Positions 45,424 through 59,476 of a stretch of DNA of 64,000 nucleotides are shown one piece after another. The translations under genes were made by a program, and so were the position numbers. Position 1 is the first letter of the stretch. Every line of letters starts with the position of its first letter. Below the pieces are notes generated by a model. It was not told the origin of the DNA. It did no database searches and saw only the letters and a list, made by a program, of their open reading frames with translations. The stretch is from Impatiens glandulifera. Lineage: Eukaryota > Streptophyta > Magnoliopsida > Ericales > Balsaminaceae. The stretch spans positions 51,773,852 through 51,837,851 of the forward strand of contig NC_061867.1 of NCBI RefSeq assembly GCF_907164915.1. The letters run 5' to 3'.

Positions 45424-48230
45424 TTATTCTCTTGACATAAGGGTACCATCTTGTGTCCATCTTTCCAGCATCTTTAATGCCGCTTTCGGTTGATCCATAG
45501 GAACCATATGCCCCGAGTCATGAACCTGATCGATCACACAAATTATTTAAATATGTAATTAAACATATATATATATGATTTCTTGCCTTAAGGAATGCCA
45601 GAGGTCCGTATTCTTTAAGTTCTCCTTTCATAGCATGATCGACTACATATGAAACTAAGTCTTTGTCATTGAATGTTCTTTGACCCGACCAATTCATCTC
45701 AGTAACCCACTTATAGATTCCTAGAATAGTTTGATTGTGAGTTAATAATTAGTTGGTCTAATAAGAAAGAAGAAAATTTTTGATAATTCATTACCAATCC
45801 AATTCACGATGAGATCATATTATCCTGCATATAACAAGACCTGAATTCCATCTTCAAGAAGAGAAGGAATTTCCACTGCATGATTCCTCATCCAATTATT
45901 AATCATTGCATTAAAAATAGTTACGCTCAGGGATACAAACCGAATATTTCCAACTCCAATGGATGTTCTAATCGTTGCATTATTTAACATATTTTCCATA
46001 TACGAGAAATCATAACACATTCCACCCACACGTTCCTTCCGAATGTCGTAATACTGTAAGCACCACCCATATTGTTACACTTATATAACAAAAATAAATA
46101 AATTGTAACATTCATTCATTCCTTACATTTCTATTAGAACCATAATATTCTAATAAACGATTGAATACGGCAGTACAAGAAGAATATGCTTCCATACAGC
46201 TCCCTCCTACTCCTCCTATCCTTGCATCTAAATTTTATTTTTAAAACATGATCATGAAAATTGAAACAACATATATATATATAAATATATTGTAAAAAAG
46301 AGAAAGATTACTGCATCTAGCTGCGTCTTCCTCGCATTTTGGTAACAATCTGGCGACACGTCTGACTTCAGTTTCTGTGACCAGTCTCATATTTGAAGCA
46401 TAATCTATTAATGACTTGTATTGAATAGCAGGGTGTGTCAGTCCATTTCCAATAGCAATACCCTGTTGTATAAATAAATTATTAACAAAAAGATGGATGA
46501 ATGAATGAATTAATAAATATTACCTTAAGGTTAATGTGATCTCCATCTCCGTTATTGTTTCCATTGCGAATCTGAGTGGCTAAGGCAGGGATATAGTGGC
46601 CGGCATATGATTCTCCTGTTATGTAGAGATCGTTCCTCAAATATTGAGGATGTTGATGGAAAAATACCTTACATATATGATAATAATAATAATAAGATTA
46701 GTTTGCTTGCTTGATTGTTTGTTTAGAAGTTAGCTTAGAAACTAGACCTGCAAGAAATCATATAAATCATTGCTAACACTCTCTTGATCGGTACGAGTAT
46801 CAGAGTTATCTGAACTATAGCTGAAACCGGTGCCTGTGGGTTGGTCAATATAAATTATGTTAGACACCCGGTCCCAACCAAAGTCATTCCAGATAAGAGA
46901 ATGGTTGATTATCTGGTAAGGCCCGTTTTCATAAAACAGACCAATTGGACCAATTGAACTGCTGGCTCCAGGTCCTCCATTCAGCCATATCACAACTGGG
47001 TCATTCCTCACACCCCTTCTCGACTCAAAGTTCTCGACTCAAAGAAGTAGTAAAACATCCTGAATCACCAAATCCAAACAAGGGTAAATGCATGATTGAA
47101 TACATTACAAATATATATTTTTTTTTAATTAAGTAAAACTGGCATTACAACCCAAAAAAAAAATTGGGTCGTTCAAAACCTAGCTGATCTTAGTATTTTT
47201 TATTATGTGAGATTGTTTGATTAGAGAGATTGATTGATATTTGGACTTTAATTTTTTTAATTATTTTATCTAAAATATAACTATCATTTTATTTATATAA
47301 ATTATTTTTTTCTATTAAAATAAAAAAATACATTTCATTTAATTATTTAAAATTCATTTTTATTCAAGATAGAAAAAATAATTCAAGGGGACCTTGATCT
47401 TTAATCAACCAAAAAAAATGTTTTTAATTTTAATTAAAAAGTTTTTATTTTGAAAAAATTATAAGAAAATCCAAATAATAAATATCAAACTAGATTATTT
47501 CGATTCTAGTTATTTTTGTTAGGTTGGTTTGATAGGGTTATTTGCATATTTTTATAAAACTTTTGAGTATTTTTTTATCTCTTAAATTTGTTTAATTAAT
47601 AATAATATTTCTTTGTGAATATTTGTAGACTAATGATTCCTTTTACTTGCATGTTATTTTTTTTTTCTTTTCATTTATTTTTCACACAATCCAAAATGTT
47701 TTCTTCATTTTTATCAAACTCGTCCTAATTTTTCAATCCGTCCTTAATCAAAAATAATTCGAATGGAAATCGAACCCGTGATCTTTTGGTCTCTTACTTC
47801 GACCCTTAAATTACATTATAAATATTTTAAAACTGAATCTCTACTCATTCAGAGTTCAGTTCAGGTTGCATTTTAGAAAAGACGAGTACCTTGCATCACA
47901 CGAGTGAGGAAGTCGATCATAGCCGGCGTAATGACCCAAATTCCGAATCGAAGTCCCTGGATCACCAAGGGCTGGGAGGCGGAATTGTTGTTCGACCAAT
48001 GATGATGACATTGCATCGGGTAATCGACGGGAAGAAGGGTCACCAGAGTTGACGGCAAAACTGGGAAACAAGTTTAAACTCTTGATAATCCTCTCCACTT
48101 TCGTAATAGTCGAATTAACCTTTGATGTTCGCAGGGGGGAAGACGGTGATGAAAGAATTGGACATGAGAAGAAAAGTAGAGGAAAAAGAATTAGACAAGA
48201 GAGCCTTCTTTGTGTCATATTGATTTGCAT
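45424..48230 (-). pseudogene. SCPL: SCPL locus D: frameshift and stop
   Basis: Exons (minus): 47890-48230, 46748-47059, 46524-46667, 46312-46462, 46127-46227, 45795-46053, 45587-45720, 45424-45525. All splice sites match the paralogs. Exon 2 is 23 bp longer than in other copies. One cause is a 14-bp direct duplication (TTCTCGACTCAAAG, near 47019-47046), which shifts the frame. The other is a 9-bp in-frame duplication giving SSIGPIGLFYENGP. A TAA (complement of 45820-45822) replaces the Glu codon in AGEYDL, just before the catalytic Asp. The nucleophile motif GESYAGH and the His motif [11 protein letters not shown] are intact. The CTDQEC pair of the other copies has become RTDQES. Splicing signals remain intact, so it may still be transcribed. 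Confidence 0.87.
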
Positions 48231-48256
48231 GTAAGATTGGTTTGACTGGACTGGAA

Positions 48257-48262
48257 TTTATA
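48257..48262 (-). promoter_or_regulatory. TATA box of SCPL D
   Basis: TATAAA within TATAAATTCC, 27 bp upstream of the first ATG at 48230. Confidence 0.6.
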
Positions 48263-49604
48263 AGATTTGCATGTGTGCAGTGTGATAGAGATAATAAAAT
48301 ACCAATGCTTATTTTCATATACCTTAATTCATTGTTTATTTGTAATATTTTTAATGCCCAATTCTTTTTATTCAATTTTATTTTGGAATTAGTTATAATT
48401 TCAAGAACATAAGAATTTATTTATCTTGGTTTTTTTTATTTTGATATATTAATTATAATTTTTTATACACATTATAAAGATATGGATAAAGTAGTGAAAA
48501 TAATTTAAAAGAAGATCGAATTTATATAAAAAAAAATTAATCAGATTATCTTCTTCTCTCGGGTAAGGCTTCTCTGGGCAAAATGTGTTTTGATGAAAAA
48601 TTTCTAGAAAAGTTGAAAAAACATTATTGTTTTGGCCTTTTCGATGATTTTTTTAGCATCGGAGAGTGCTATATTTTTTTCCACCACTTAAATTTGAGTT
48701 AGTGTTGTATTTTATTCGATGCGACATCCTATTTAGTTGAATTGAATTTTTTATCTCGAATTTTTGAGATTCGAACAATTTTCTCAATCTTTAGTGGGTT
48801 GTTTGCTGCTTATATCTTCTGATTGTGTTGATGATGATTTTTTGATTCCATGTCCGTCCCATATTTAGCAACAAATGAGATGATGAAATTATCGAATTTA
48901 TAGTTATTTTTAATGTTTTCAATAATGAGTCATTTGATTTGATATTCAATATGGAGAGTTTCCTACATATATTCTCTCATGATTTGTACGAGATTCTTAC
49001 TATTTAGGTGATATATGTTTATGGTAAATTATCATTTGGCAAGATTTTTTTCGGCATCGCTTACCAACTATCGACTAAACATAATTTCAACTATAGCTCA
49101 TAATATTTGATAAAGATTCTTCCGATTTCGTTTTATCGGTTACTTCAATTAGCTCTATTTCAACCCTCATTGTTTAAGAATTTAAATGAGTTTGTTCTTG
49201 GAGGGACCTCAATAAATTGTATTATTGTTAATTATTTCTATTAGAAATTTTAATTTTGTTAATTATTATATATTAATATTTATATCATCAAATATTTGTA
49301 TTGATTTTGTAGTTTTATTTTCTATTAATTACTAATTATTATTTTTTTAACCTAAGTCTAATTGATTTAATGAGAAATAATTTTTTTTAAATATATTAAT
49401 TTAAATAAAATATACTTTTAAGTTGCAATCTCAATTTTATATACTTTCACCCAAAACTTTAATATAATCCATTTTATCGATATATACGCAGATTGCTTAA
49501 CTTTCAATACAAATCTACTCAAATTTAATTTAGGTAAACAATAAGCAATATGTACTTTATTCTTTCTAGATTTTAAAATAATATACAAAATAAATGGACA
49601 CAAT

Positions 49605-49645
<41 letters not shown>

Positions 49646-50242
49646 AATAGGATATGAACATATTTATTGTTATTTCACATTATTTAGAAAATTTGTAAAT
49701 TCTTTGTTTTTCTCAAAAGTAAATAAATAATTGAATTTAATAAGATATTGTGAATCTAGAAAAAAAAAGTACATAATAAAAATAAATGTTTTATACTAAC
49801 ATAATAATATGTAAATTGTTTTTGTATTATAAAATAGATAAAATAAGAACAAAATATATATGAAAAATTAATTATTTTTTATTTTATAAAAAAAGTATAT
49901 ATATATATATATATATATTAATAAATATAACGTAAGAGTGGTTTCTATAAAAAAAATATATTAATAATTTATTTTATCAAGTGATTAATTATATTTAATT
50001 TATTAAAAGATCAAAATCACATCATTCCACTTAAAATACTTAAATTAAAGTGGAGATATAATTATATTTTTTTTATTCATTAATAAATTTATTCTACTAA
50101 AAATTACTTAACAGAATGATTGAAATATATAATATATATTATGGGTAATATTAATAAACTCAAATATTTTACAATATAATAAAAAAAACTATTACTATTC
50201 GTGGGTTAAATTTATTTATTTTTTATTAAATAAAATTTGAAC
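48263..50242. other. Upstream flank of SCPL D
   Basis: AT-rich, gene-free, homologous to the flank of A to about 17395. It ends abruptly at AACTTTAG, where the duplicated E block begins. Short (TA)n runs occur at 49610-49641 and 49894-49919. Confidence 0.6.
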
Positions 50243-50879
50243 TTTAGTCAATTATTTTAGTCAATTATTTTTATGAAATTAGATGCTCTGTGCCAGGAGC
50301 TAGAGTCGACACTGTATATGATCTAAACTCTTCTATTTGAAGATAACATGTATAAATAATGGAAATAATTAGTATATATATAATTAATGTTTAAAAAATT
50401 GAGTAATACTAGCTATCTTCTCAATTAAATTAATATATTTCAAATATATATTATTTTTTTCAAATAAATTAATAGATAATAAGTAATGTTTCCTTCAATT
50501 TTATTATAATTCTCCATTTTATTTTCTTCAATATTATAGTATAATTTTATTAATCTAATATAAATATAATTTGAAAATATTTTAGAATAGATTTAATATC
50601 CTATCTTGTAATAATTTTAATTTTAGTTTCAAACCATTGATTTTTTTTTTTCTAAATTATAAGTTAAAAAATATAAAGTTTTTTCATTTTTTTAAAAGCT
50701 AATTTTATTTGCATTAAATGTTTTTCCTGATTTTTATACACACTTGAATATGAGTACATATAAATACATTAAAATGACAACCGTGAAAATAATTATAGAA
50801 ATATATAAACATCAAAATAATAATAATAAAACGTAATAATAATTATATATAAATATAAACACTCATTTTCGATCCCGAA

Positions 50880-51045
50880 TTTATATTTTTGGTGGCTTGA
50901 ATAGCCGCTACAAGGATGCAACAACTTATCCGATTTTATCGTGGGAGCGTGTGGTCGCCGTGAAAATTAGATCTCTAACTCCACCGAGATAGTGAAAAAT
51001 GACAATTCCAAACTTCTAAAAGAGAGATCCGACATGGATACATAA
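50880..51045 (-). other. Conserved block downstream of SCPL E
   Basis: Near-identical to 27405-27570. It is followed at 51025-51130 by a local duplication of GACATGGATACATAAAGG...GAGATCATTGTGAG not seen in copy 1. Confidence 0.5.
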
Positions 51046-51473
51046 AGGAGAGATCATTGAGAGAGAAGGAGACAGATCATTGTGAGTTTTATGACATGGA
51101 TACATAAAGGGGAGATCATTGTGAGTTTTATGTTAAAAGTTTTTATCTTCTTTGTTCCGAGCATTTTCTAAGCCAATTTGAAATTATGCTTTGTTATCCT
51201 CATATTGTACAAGTAAATCTAATATTTTATTTTTGTCAAATACTTAAACAAACAAATTAGATTAAGCCAAACCTCCATAGACAAAGATAAACAATTAAAT
51301 ATAAACTTTAATCAAACATTTATTTTATTTTATTAAATTGAGAACATTGTAGGAATTTGATACACCCAAAAAATTAAGATTCAAACTTATTATTATGTTT
51401 TAAGACTTAATTAAGAGATTCAATATTCATAATTGGACTTGAAGAATTAAGTAATATTTTGCCCGCCTTATTC

Positions 51474-53533
51474 TCATGACATAAGGGTACCACCTTGTGT
51501 CCATCTTTTCAACATCTTTAATGCCGCTTTCGGTTGATCCATAGGAACCATATGCCCCGAGTTATAAACCTGATTGATCACACAAATTATTCAAATATGT
51601 AATTAAATATATATCTATATATATTTGATTTCTTGCCTTAAGGAATGTCAGAAGTCCATATTCTTTAAGTTCTCCTTTCTTTGTAAGCTCGACTACATAT
51701 GATTCAAAGTTTTTATTATTGAATTTTGTTTGACCGGACCAATTCATCTCAGTAACCCACCTATAGATTCCTGGAATAGTTTTATTGTGAGTTAATAATT
51801 AGTTGGTCTAACAAGAAATAAAGAAGAAAAGTTTTGATAATTCATTACCAAGCCAATTCACCATTAGATCAAATTCTCCTGCATATATCAATACCTTAAT
51901 TCCATCTTCAAGAAGCGGAGGAATTTCCACTGCATAATTTCTCATCCAATCATTCTTGAATGCATTAAAAATAGTTACGCTCAGGGATACAAACCGAATA
52001 TTGCCAACTCCAAGGGATCTTCTAACCGTTGCATTATTTAACATATTTTCCATATACGAGAAATCATAACACATTTCACCCACACGTTCCTTCCGAATGT
52101 CGTAATACTGTAAGCACCACCCATATTGTTACACTTACAACAAGAATAAATAAAATGTAACATTTATTCATTCCTTACATTTCTATTAGAACCAGAGTAT
52201 TTCACTATAAGATTGAACATGGTAGTACAAGAAGAATATGCTTCCCTACAGCTGATTCCTTCTCCTCCTATCCTTGCATCTAAATTTTATTTTTAAAACA
52301 TGATCATGAAAATTGAAACAATATATATTTATGTATAAATATATTGTAAGAAAGATAAATATTACTGCATCTAGCTATGAGTTGCTCGCATTCTGGTACC
52401 ATTTTGGCGACATGTCTGAGTTCAGTTTCTGTGATCAGTCTCATATTTGAAGCATAATCTATTAATGACTTGTATTGAATTGCAGGATGTGTCAATCCAT
52501 TTCCAATAGCAATACCCTGTATAAATAAATTATTAACAAAAAGATGAATGAAATAATTAATAAATATTACCTTAAGGTTAATGTGATCTCCATCTCCGTT
52601 ATTGTTTCCATTGCGAATCCGAGTGGCTAAGGCAGGGATATAGTGTCCGGCATATGATTTTCCTGTTATGTAGAGATCGTTCCTCAAATATTGAGGATGT
52701 TGATGGAAAAATACCTTACATATATGATAATAATAATAAGATTAGTTTGTTTGATTGATTGTTTAGAAGTTAGATAAGAAATTAGACCTGCAAGAAGTCA
52801 TATAAGTCATTGCTAACACACTCTTGATTGGTACAAATATCAGAGTGATCTGAACTATAGCTGAAACCGGTGCCTATGGGCTGGTCGATATAGATTATGT
52901 TCGACACCTGGTCCCATCCAAAGTCATTCCAGAAAAGAGTTTGGTTCATAATCTTGTAAGGACCGTTTTCATAAAACAGACCAATTGAACTGCTGGCTCC
53001 AGGTCCTCCATTCAACCATATCACAACTGGGTCATTTCTCATACCCCTTCTCGACTCAAAGAAGTAGTAAAACATCCTGAATCACCCAATCCAAACAAGG
53101 GTAAATGCATGATTGAATACATTACAAATATTATAAAACTGGATTTCTACCAATTTGGAGTTCAATTAATGTTGCATTTAAAAAAACTCATGTACCATGC
53201 ATCTATCGAGTGAGGAAGTCGATAATAGCCAGCGTAATGACCCAAATTCCGAATCGAAGTCCCTGGATCACCAAGGGCTGGGAGGCGGAATTGTTGTTCG
53301 ACCAATGATGATGACACTGCATCGGGTAATATGCGGGAAGATGGGTCACCGGAGTTGACGAGAGAATTGGGAAACAAGTTTAAACTCTTAATAAGCATCT
53401 CCACTTCTGTACTCGTCGAATTAACCTTTGATGTCCGCAGAGAAGATTGTGATGAAAGAATTGAACATGAGAAGAAAAACAGAGGAAAAAGAATTAGACA
53501 AGAGAGCCCTCTTTGCGTCATATTGATTTGCAT
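51474..53533 (-). CDS. SCPL: SCPL E: serine carboxypeptidase-like protein, 503 aa, open but altered active site
   Basis: Exons (minus): 53196-53533, 52788-53076, 52571-52714, 52366-52516, 52179-52279, 51849-52107, 51637-51770, 51474-51569. All phases match and no stop intervenes. It has a signal peptide and a full propeptide (LVNSGDPSSRILPDAVSS, which is missing from C). The oxyanion motif NGGPGASS lies at 135-142, Ser229 in GKSYAGH, Asp421 in AGEFDL and His478 in [11 protein letters not shown]. The family Glu before the Ser, which binds the substrate carboxylate in carboxypeptidase Y, is Lys here. At the exon 1 end the usual AG|GT donor context is TG|GT, turning Arg113 into Trp. Intron 3 is only 54 nt and has no in-frame stop, so its retention would add 18 residues. 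The gene is probably expressible, but classical carboxypeptidase activity is doubtful. Confidence 0.83.
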
Positions 53534-53559
53534 GTAATATTGGTTTGGTTGGACTGGAA

Positions 53560-53565
53560 TTTATA
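53560..53565 (-). promoter_or_regulatory. TATA box of SCPL E
   Basis: TATAAA within TATAAATTCC, 27 bp upstream of the first ATG at 53533, identical in context to SCPL C. Confidence 0.6.
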
Positions 53566-56560
53566 GGAAGATTTGCATGTGTGCAGTGTGATAATAAGAT
53601 ACAATGTTTTTTTTTTCATATAACTCAATTGAATGTTTATTGTAATATTTTTTATGTTCAAATTATTTTTATTTGATTTTATTTTGGAGTTAATTATTTT
53701 TATCCTGGTTTTTTATTATTGTGATATTTTAATTATAACTGCATATACACATTTTAAAGATATAAATAGAGTAGTGAAATAATTTAAAACAAGAATTTAT
53801 AAAAAATAAAATTGAATTATCTTCTTCTCTTTTTTCGGGTATGGCTTTTCTGGGAAAATAAGGACACACTCAATCAAACAATCGGTAAAACGAGTCTATG
53901 AAAAATTTCTAAAGAAGTTGAAAAACATTTTTTCTTGGCCTTTCCGATGATTTTTCTAACATTAGAGGGTGTCCTATTTTTTTCTTTTACCACTTAGATT
54001 TGAGTTAGTATTGTATTTTATTCGATGCAACATCTATTTAGTCGAATTGAATTTTTTTTCACGGATTTTTTAAATCCGAATAGTTCTTCCAATCTTTGGT
54101 GGGTCGTTTGTTGTTCATATCATCCAATTGTGTTGATGATGTTTTTCTCGAGTTCGTTTCTGTCCAACTTTTAACAGCAAAAGAGACGAAGTTATCAGAT
54201 TTGGAGTAATTTTTCATGCTTTGAATAACGAGTTATTTGATTTGATCTTCAATAGGCCTCTTATATGTATCCTCCCATGATTTGTACGAGTTTTTACTAT
54301 TTCGGTCATAAATGTATATGGTCAATTATCATTTGGCAAGACAATTTTTGTTGTCGCTTATCAACCCTCGGCAAAAGATAATTTCAATTGTCGCTCAAAA
54401 TATTTGATAGAGATTTTTCGATGTCGTTTCATTGGTTAATTCGACTAGCTCTATTTCAACCCACGTCGTTTAGGAACTCAAATGAGTTTGTTCTTGGAGT
54501 GACCTCGATAAATTGTATTATTGTTTAATCATTTCTATTAGAAATTTTAATTTTGTAAATTGTTATTATATTTTAATATCTATTTTATCAATTATTTGTA
54601 TTGATTTTGTAGTCATATATTCTATTATTTATTAATTAATTTTCTATACGTAACTCTAGATCTAATTGATTTAATGATAAATAAATTTTATAAAAAAATA
54701 TTAATTTAAATAAAATGTCATACTTTTAGGTTGTAATCTCAATATAATATACTTTCACCAAAAACTTGAATGTAATCTCTTTCATTGATATACGCAATAT
54801 GTACTTTATTCTTTCTAGATTTTAAAATAATTTACTAAATAAATAATTAATTATGTATAAAAATATAATAAGATATAAAAATATTTATTTTTATTTCACA
54901 TGATTTAGAAAATTTGTAAATAAAAATAAACAAATAATTGAATCTATTAAGATTATGTCTTGGATAGGGTTTAAAATTGAGCCGTGCAATTTTTCAAAGC
55001 GATTTCATTTCTCTCTCAAATAGGTGATCTTTTTGCTCACAAAGAATCATTAAAAGTGATATGCTTATCCTCGTCAATATATATATTTTTTCATTATAGG
55101 ATTAATCTTCAATAATAAATTTCTAAGTCAATCAATTAGGCTGTCCCATTGAACCTAGTTCTTGGAACATCTAGTCTGCATAGGTTGGATTTTCCTTCAT
55201 ATTAACTTATAGTAGGCTAATGTCTTAAAAAGAGTTCAAATTAACTCTCTATTCAATAATTTGATTAGTGGATCCACAATGTTATCTTTGACTTACATAG
55301 ACAAATTTGATAACTTCATTAGAGTGTATATAGTTTAATGACATTTTTTATAAGACGTGTATGTCTAGACTTGTCATTGACTCTAAATTTGTCCAATTTC
55401 AAATTACTATCACAATAATTAAAAAAATTTGTTGGTACATTCTTAGATAATCTTTGAACATCTTCTAATAATAATAAAAAGCATAGTCATTTGTAAATGA
55501 TTAAACATTTTTTTATGAAAATATTGTTTACTTGGCTAACTAGTAGACAAAATATATTTGAACTATTACGTGTTCGTGTAAACAACTACATATTTTCATA
55601 GAAATTTTTATTTTTCGACATAGGTCAAAATTATAAATTATAACGTTTAATATATGAATCATAATTTTCTTAGAAGATTTTCATACATTGATTGCTCTTT
55701 AAGCATAAACAATTCACTTATAAACGTAAAGTCTTTTATTTAATAATATAAATATATGATTTGATGACAACATGATATTTCATAAATTACAATTCACATT
55801 CTTAATGGATTTAATCTTTTTCATCGTAATTTTCAACGATAAAAATATCGTACAAAAGACACGTAATGAAATAATTTTCATTATCTTCATGATATATATA
55901 ATTATCACATTCACTTTAATCAAAGTATGATAAAATTTTCATATATATCATTATTATAAAATATTTTATAAGTCATACAAAGATTTTATAAACATTCTTT
56001 TTCGTCTATTTCATAAAATTATTTTGAAGTCATTGGTTCTTCAAATTTTTATGAAAGTAATGTCAAAGAAATGATACGTTTCTTGATATCAAAATTCACA
56101 AATTTTAAATATCGATGTCAGCACCAACTCAGCAAATATAAACAATACATTTTCTTGTTATTTTATTTCTTTTTATAAAATTGCGCAACTTTATCTTTTG
56201 TAGAGAACATATTTTTATTATAATAAATTATCTTTTTTTATTTATCATAATATACACAATAATTTTTGTGTTATTATGAATAAAAATATTTACCCCACAT
56301 TCGTGTTGGTACCTTTTTTAAATCACACATATTTTAATGATTTAAATTATACAAAAGGTCACATGTTCGATTTATCTGAAAACACTTTGAGTTTAAGCGG
56401 GGCATGAATGTGAGTGTCATGCTTGTTCTCTTTTAATTCCAAAAAAATACAATTTAAATCGATCATTTTCTAATAAAGAATTTGTCACACAATCTCTTAC
56501 AAATTTCTTTTGTTATGCTTATCATATAATGAATAAGATAACTATATTACAAATATTTAA
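53566..56560. other. Upstream flank of SCPL E, gene-free
   Basis: Near-identical counterpart of 30015-33040, with small indels such as the shortened segment near 54785. No gene was seen. Confidence 0.5.
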
Positions 56561-56569
56561 TTGAATAAA

Positions 56570-58310
56570 AAATAATTTCTATACAAAAGATTATAATGTT
56601 TATTCATATATAAATCATTTTTCACATAATTTTTACATAAGAAATTATAATATTTAATCAATTAAAATATTTATTTATTACAATAATTTTATAAAAAAAT
56701 TAGAATATTTAATATTAACCATGTCACATTAATATTTCTACAAAAGAAATTAAAATGTTTTAAAATGTTTCAAACTTTTTTGACTGAAGCCACTTAAATA
56801 TTTATATTGGTTGCACATTTGCATCCTATAATATTATCACATTTTCCATATTATTCTTAAATCAAATAAAAAAATTTCTAATAATTATTTAATTTCAAAA
56901 ATATATATCCAGTCGGTCTTTATAATGGAATTGAACCATGTATATAAATATATTTTATTAAACCAAAATTAATATATATATTTATATATATTGCTTCTTT
57001 AATTTTAGTCACAAACACAATTAACTATCAACTTAATGATTTATTCGTTCATAAGAGATAGGACTAATTTGAAATTTTTTATACTACTCATTCTTTATCT
57101 TAATTACCTTAAAAAAAATTACCTCAAATATATCAAATATATGCACGATAAAAACAAATATATATATATATATATATAATAACTTAAAAACATAACCAAA
57201 TAAATAAATAATATGTCATATATTCAAATATATATATATATATTTATATATATATATAATTTCATATATCAACAAATATCTTTATAAAATACAAAATAAT
57301 TAATCAGAATATTGACCATTAATCTTTTATCAAATAAAAATAATTATTCATGTCATCTATTATTTGTTTCTTAATTAATTAGATAATCTTTAGCTTTCTA
57401 TAAAAAAAAAAAAATCTTTGTCAATCAAAAGACACATAATTTTGTAACAAATTTCTTATCTTTTAAAACAAAACTAGATATACAATAGATCTTTATTCAT
57501 ATGTATACAAAATGCTAGATAATCATACTTTTTATTAATGAACATGAATCAACATATTAATAGCTGATATATATTAATAATCCCTTAGAAATATAATCAA
57601 ATAAAATATAACTACATATAAATATTTCATGTCTTAATCGAATCACTTACATTTCCATGTTTGAACAATAATCGACGTAAAGCGACTATGCATGCTCAAA
57701 ACAAATCTAGATTGATTGTTCTCACCGAGACAATTCTTGCCAAGACAATTTCGACTAATAGTGTCTTTTTAAATGCATGATTAGAACAAGTTCTAACACA
57801 AACACTTTTTTAATCTCTTTATACAAATGACCTTCATACTCTATCATGATTAATTACATAATTTCTATAGAATAATTTAAAATGCTTCAAAATATTATTG
57901 ACAACATCATTTTGACAAATTAAAATTCTACATAAGAAATCGTTAAGACCCCAATATATTTCATAATTTATACATAAGAAATTATAATGATTTCAACATT
58001 CATGATTAATGTCATTTTGAAAAATCAGATTTCTTATAAGAAATCGTTATCAACCTCATGTTTTACAAGAAATTAGAATGATTTTCACATCAATGACTAA
58101 AGTCATTTTAAGGAGTCTGATTTCTATATAGAAATTATTACCATATTCATCTCCAACATCAATGACTAGAGTCATTTAAAAGAGTTTGATTTCTACAAGA
58201 AATCATTGACCATCTTATTCATCTCATAATTTTTACCCAAGAAATTAGAATGGTTCCAATATGAATGACTAATGTTATTTTATCACGTCACATTTCTACA
58301 AAGAAGCCAT
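56570..58310. repeat. Palindrome-rich degenerate array, second copy
   Basis: Counterpart of 33050-34810. The alternating hairpins GATTTCT...AGAAATC and AATGACT..AGTCATT are conserved at the same spacing. Confidence 0.65.
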
Positions 58311-59476
58311 TGGCTAGATTCAAACAGGGATCTGCCTTCTGCCACGCACCAATACATCTGAACTTTGAAACACTGCGCCGTTTCATTAGTCTATCGTTGT
58401 TTATGACCTTTTGTCTTCTTTTAAAAAAACATTTTCTTCATATTTCATTTTCCAACTCAACTCTTTTTCCTGAAACATGAAAGACAAAAATTTCGAGGAA
58501 ACAATCTACTAAATAACTTAGCACACACGAAACTGTTTGAAGATTGTTAGATATTCTTGTCTTTAAATAAAAAAAAATATATAATAGAATGATGTTATAA
58601 ATAAATAAAATAAAATAAAATATACAAAGAATGAAATCATCGATTTAGAGGTTGATTTGAGGCATGTGTTAGACACATTTTCCTTATAACAGTTTCATTG
58701 TCTCCTGTTTGTGCTAGAGTTTATCCAGATGACTGTCTTCCAAGGTACAAGGAATCTAATATTGATTCTTCATTTGAATCACTACGCATCAAACTTTATC
58801 AACGAACTTAAACTATCACCGGGTTTCAATGGAAAATATATATTGAGTGAAAACTCTAAGAACACTCACAAAATAAAAATATATGTTTTGAAATTCTAGA
58901 GTGAGAAATGACAAGAGGATGTAGTGATATTTGATGTGTTGTGAAATTATAAAGAAGGGATATTTATATTGTTGAAATAATAAATTGTCATAAAAATAAA
59001 ACACATTGATTGTCTCTTCATTGCCCTTTGTATTTCCTTTTCATTAGAAAAAACACGTTACATGACTTTTTCTAATTGCTAATAAATTGTTAATAATAAT
59101 CTCACGAAGGTTACAATGATAATTAACAACATTGAATTAATTTAATTCATTAAATGTTAATTAAACAATTTTTAAAAAAAATTATAATAATTTAATTATT
59201 TGGATCAAATTTCACTTTAATTCACGTATGAATTTCATGTTAATTTTGTTTTAATTTTAATTTTACTTGATTTGTCGGATGGATCGAAAATTGTGGTTAA
59301 TGTGAATATATATGTGAGAGTAATGGATAGTTGAGTTAAGTTCTGAGTTGACCTACTCATAAACTTGAAACGATAAAATAAAAAAAATAAAAATATTATA
59401 TATAAGTGTGAACTTGTAATCTAACCATGTAAGTACTTGTTAATTAACCATGATTAAATATATATAGAGGTAAGAA

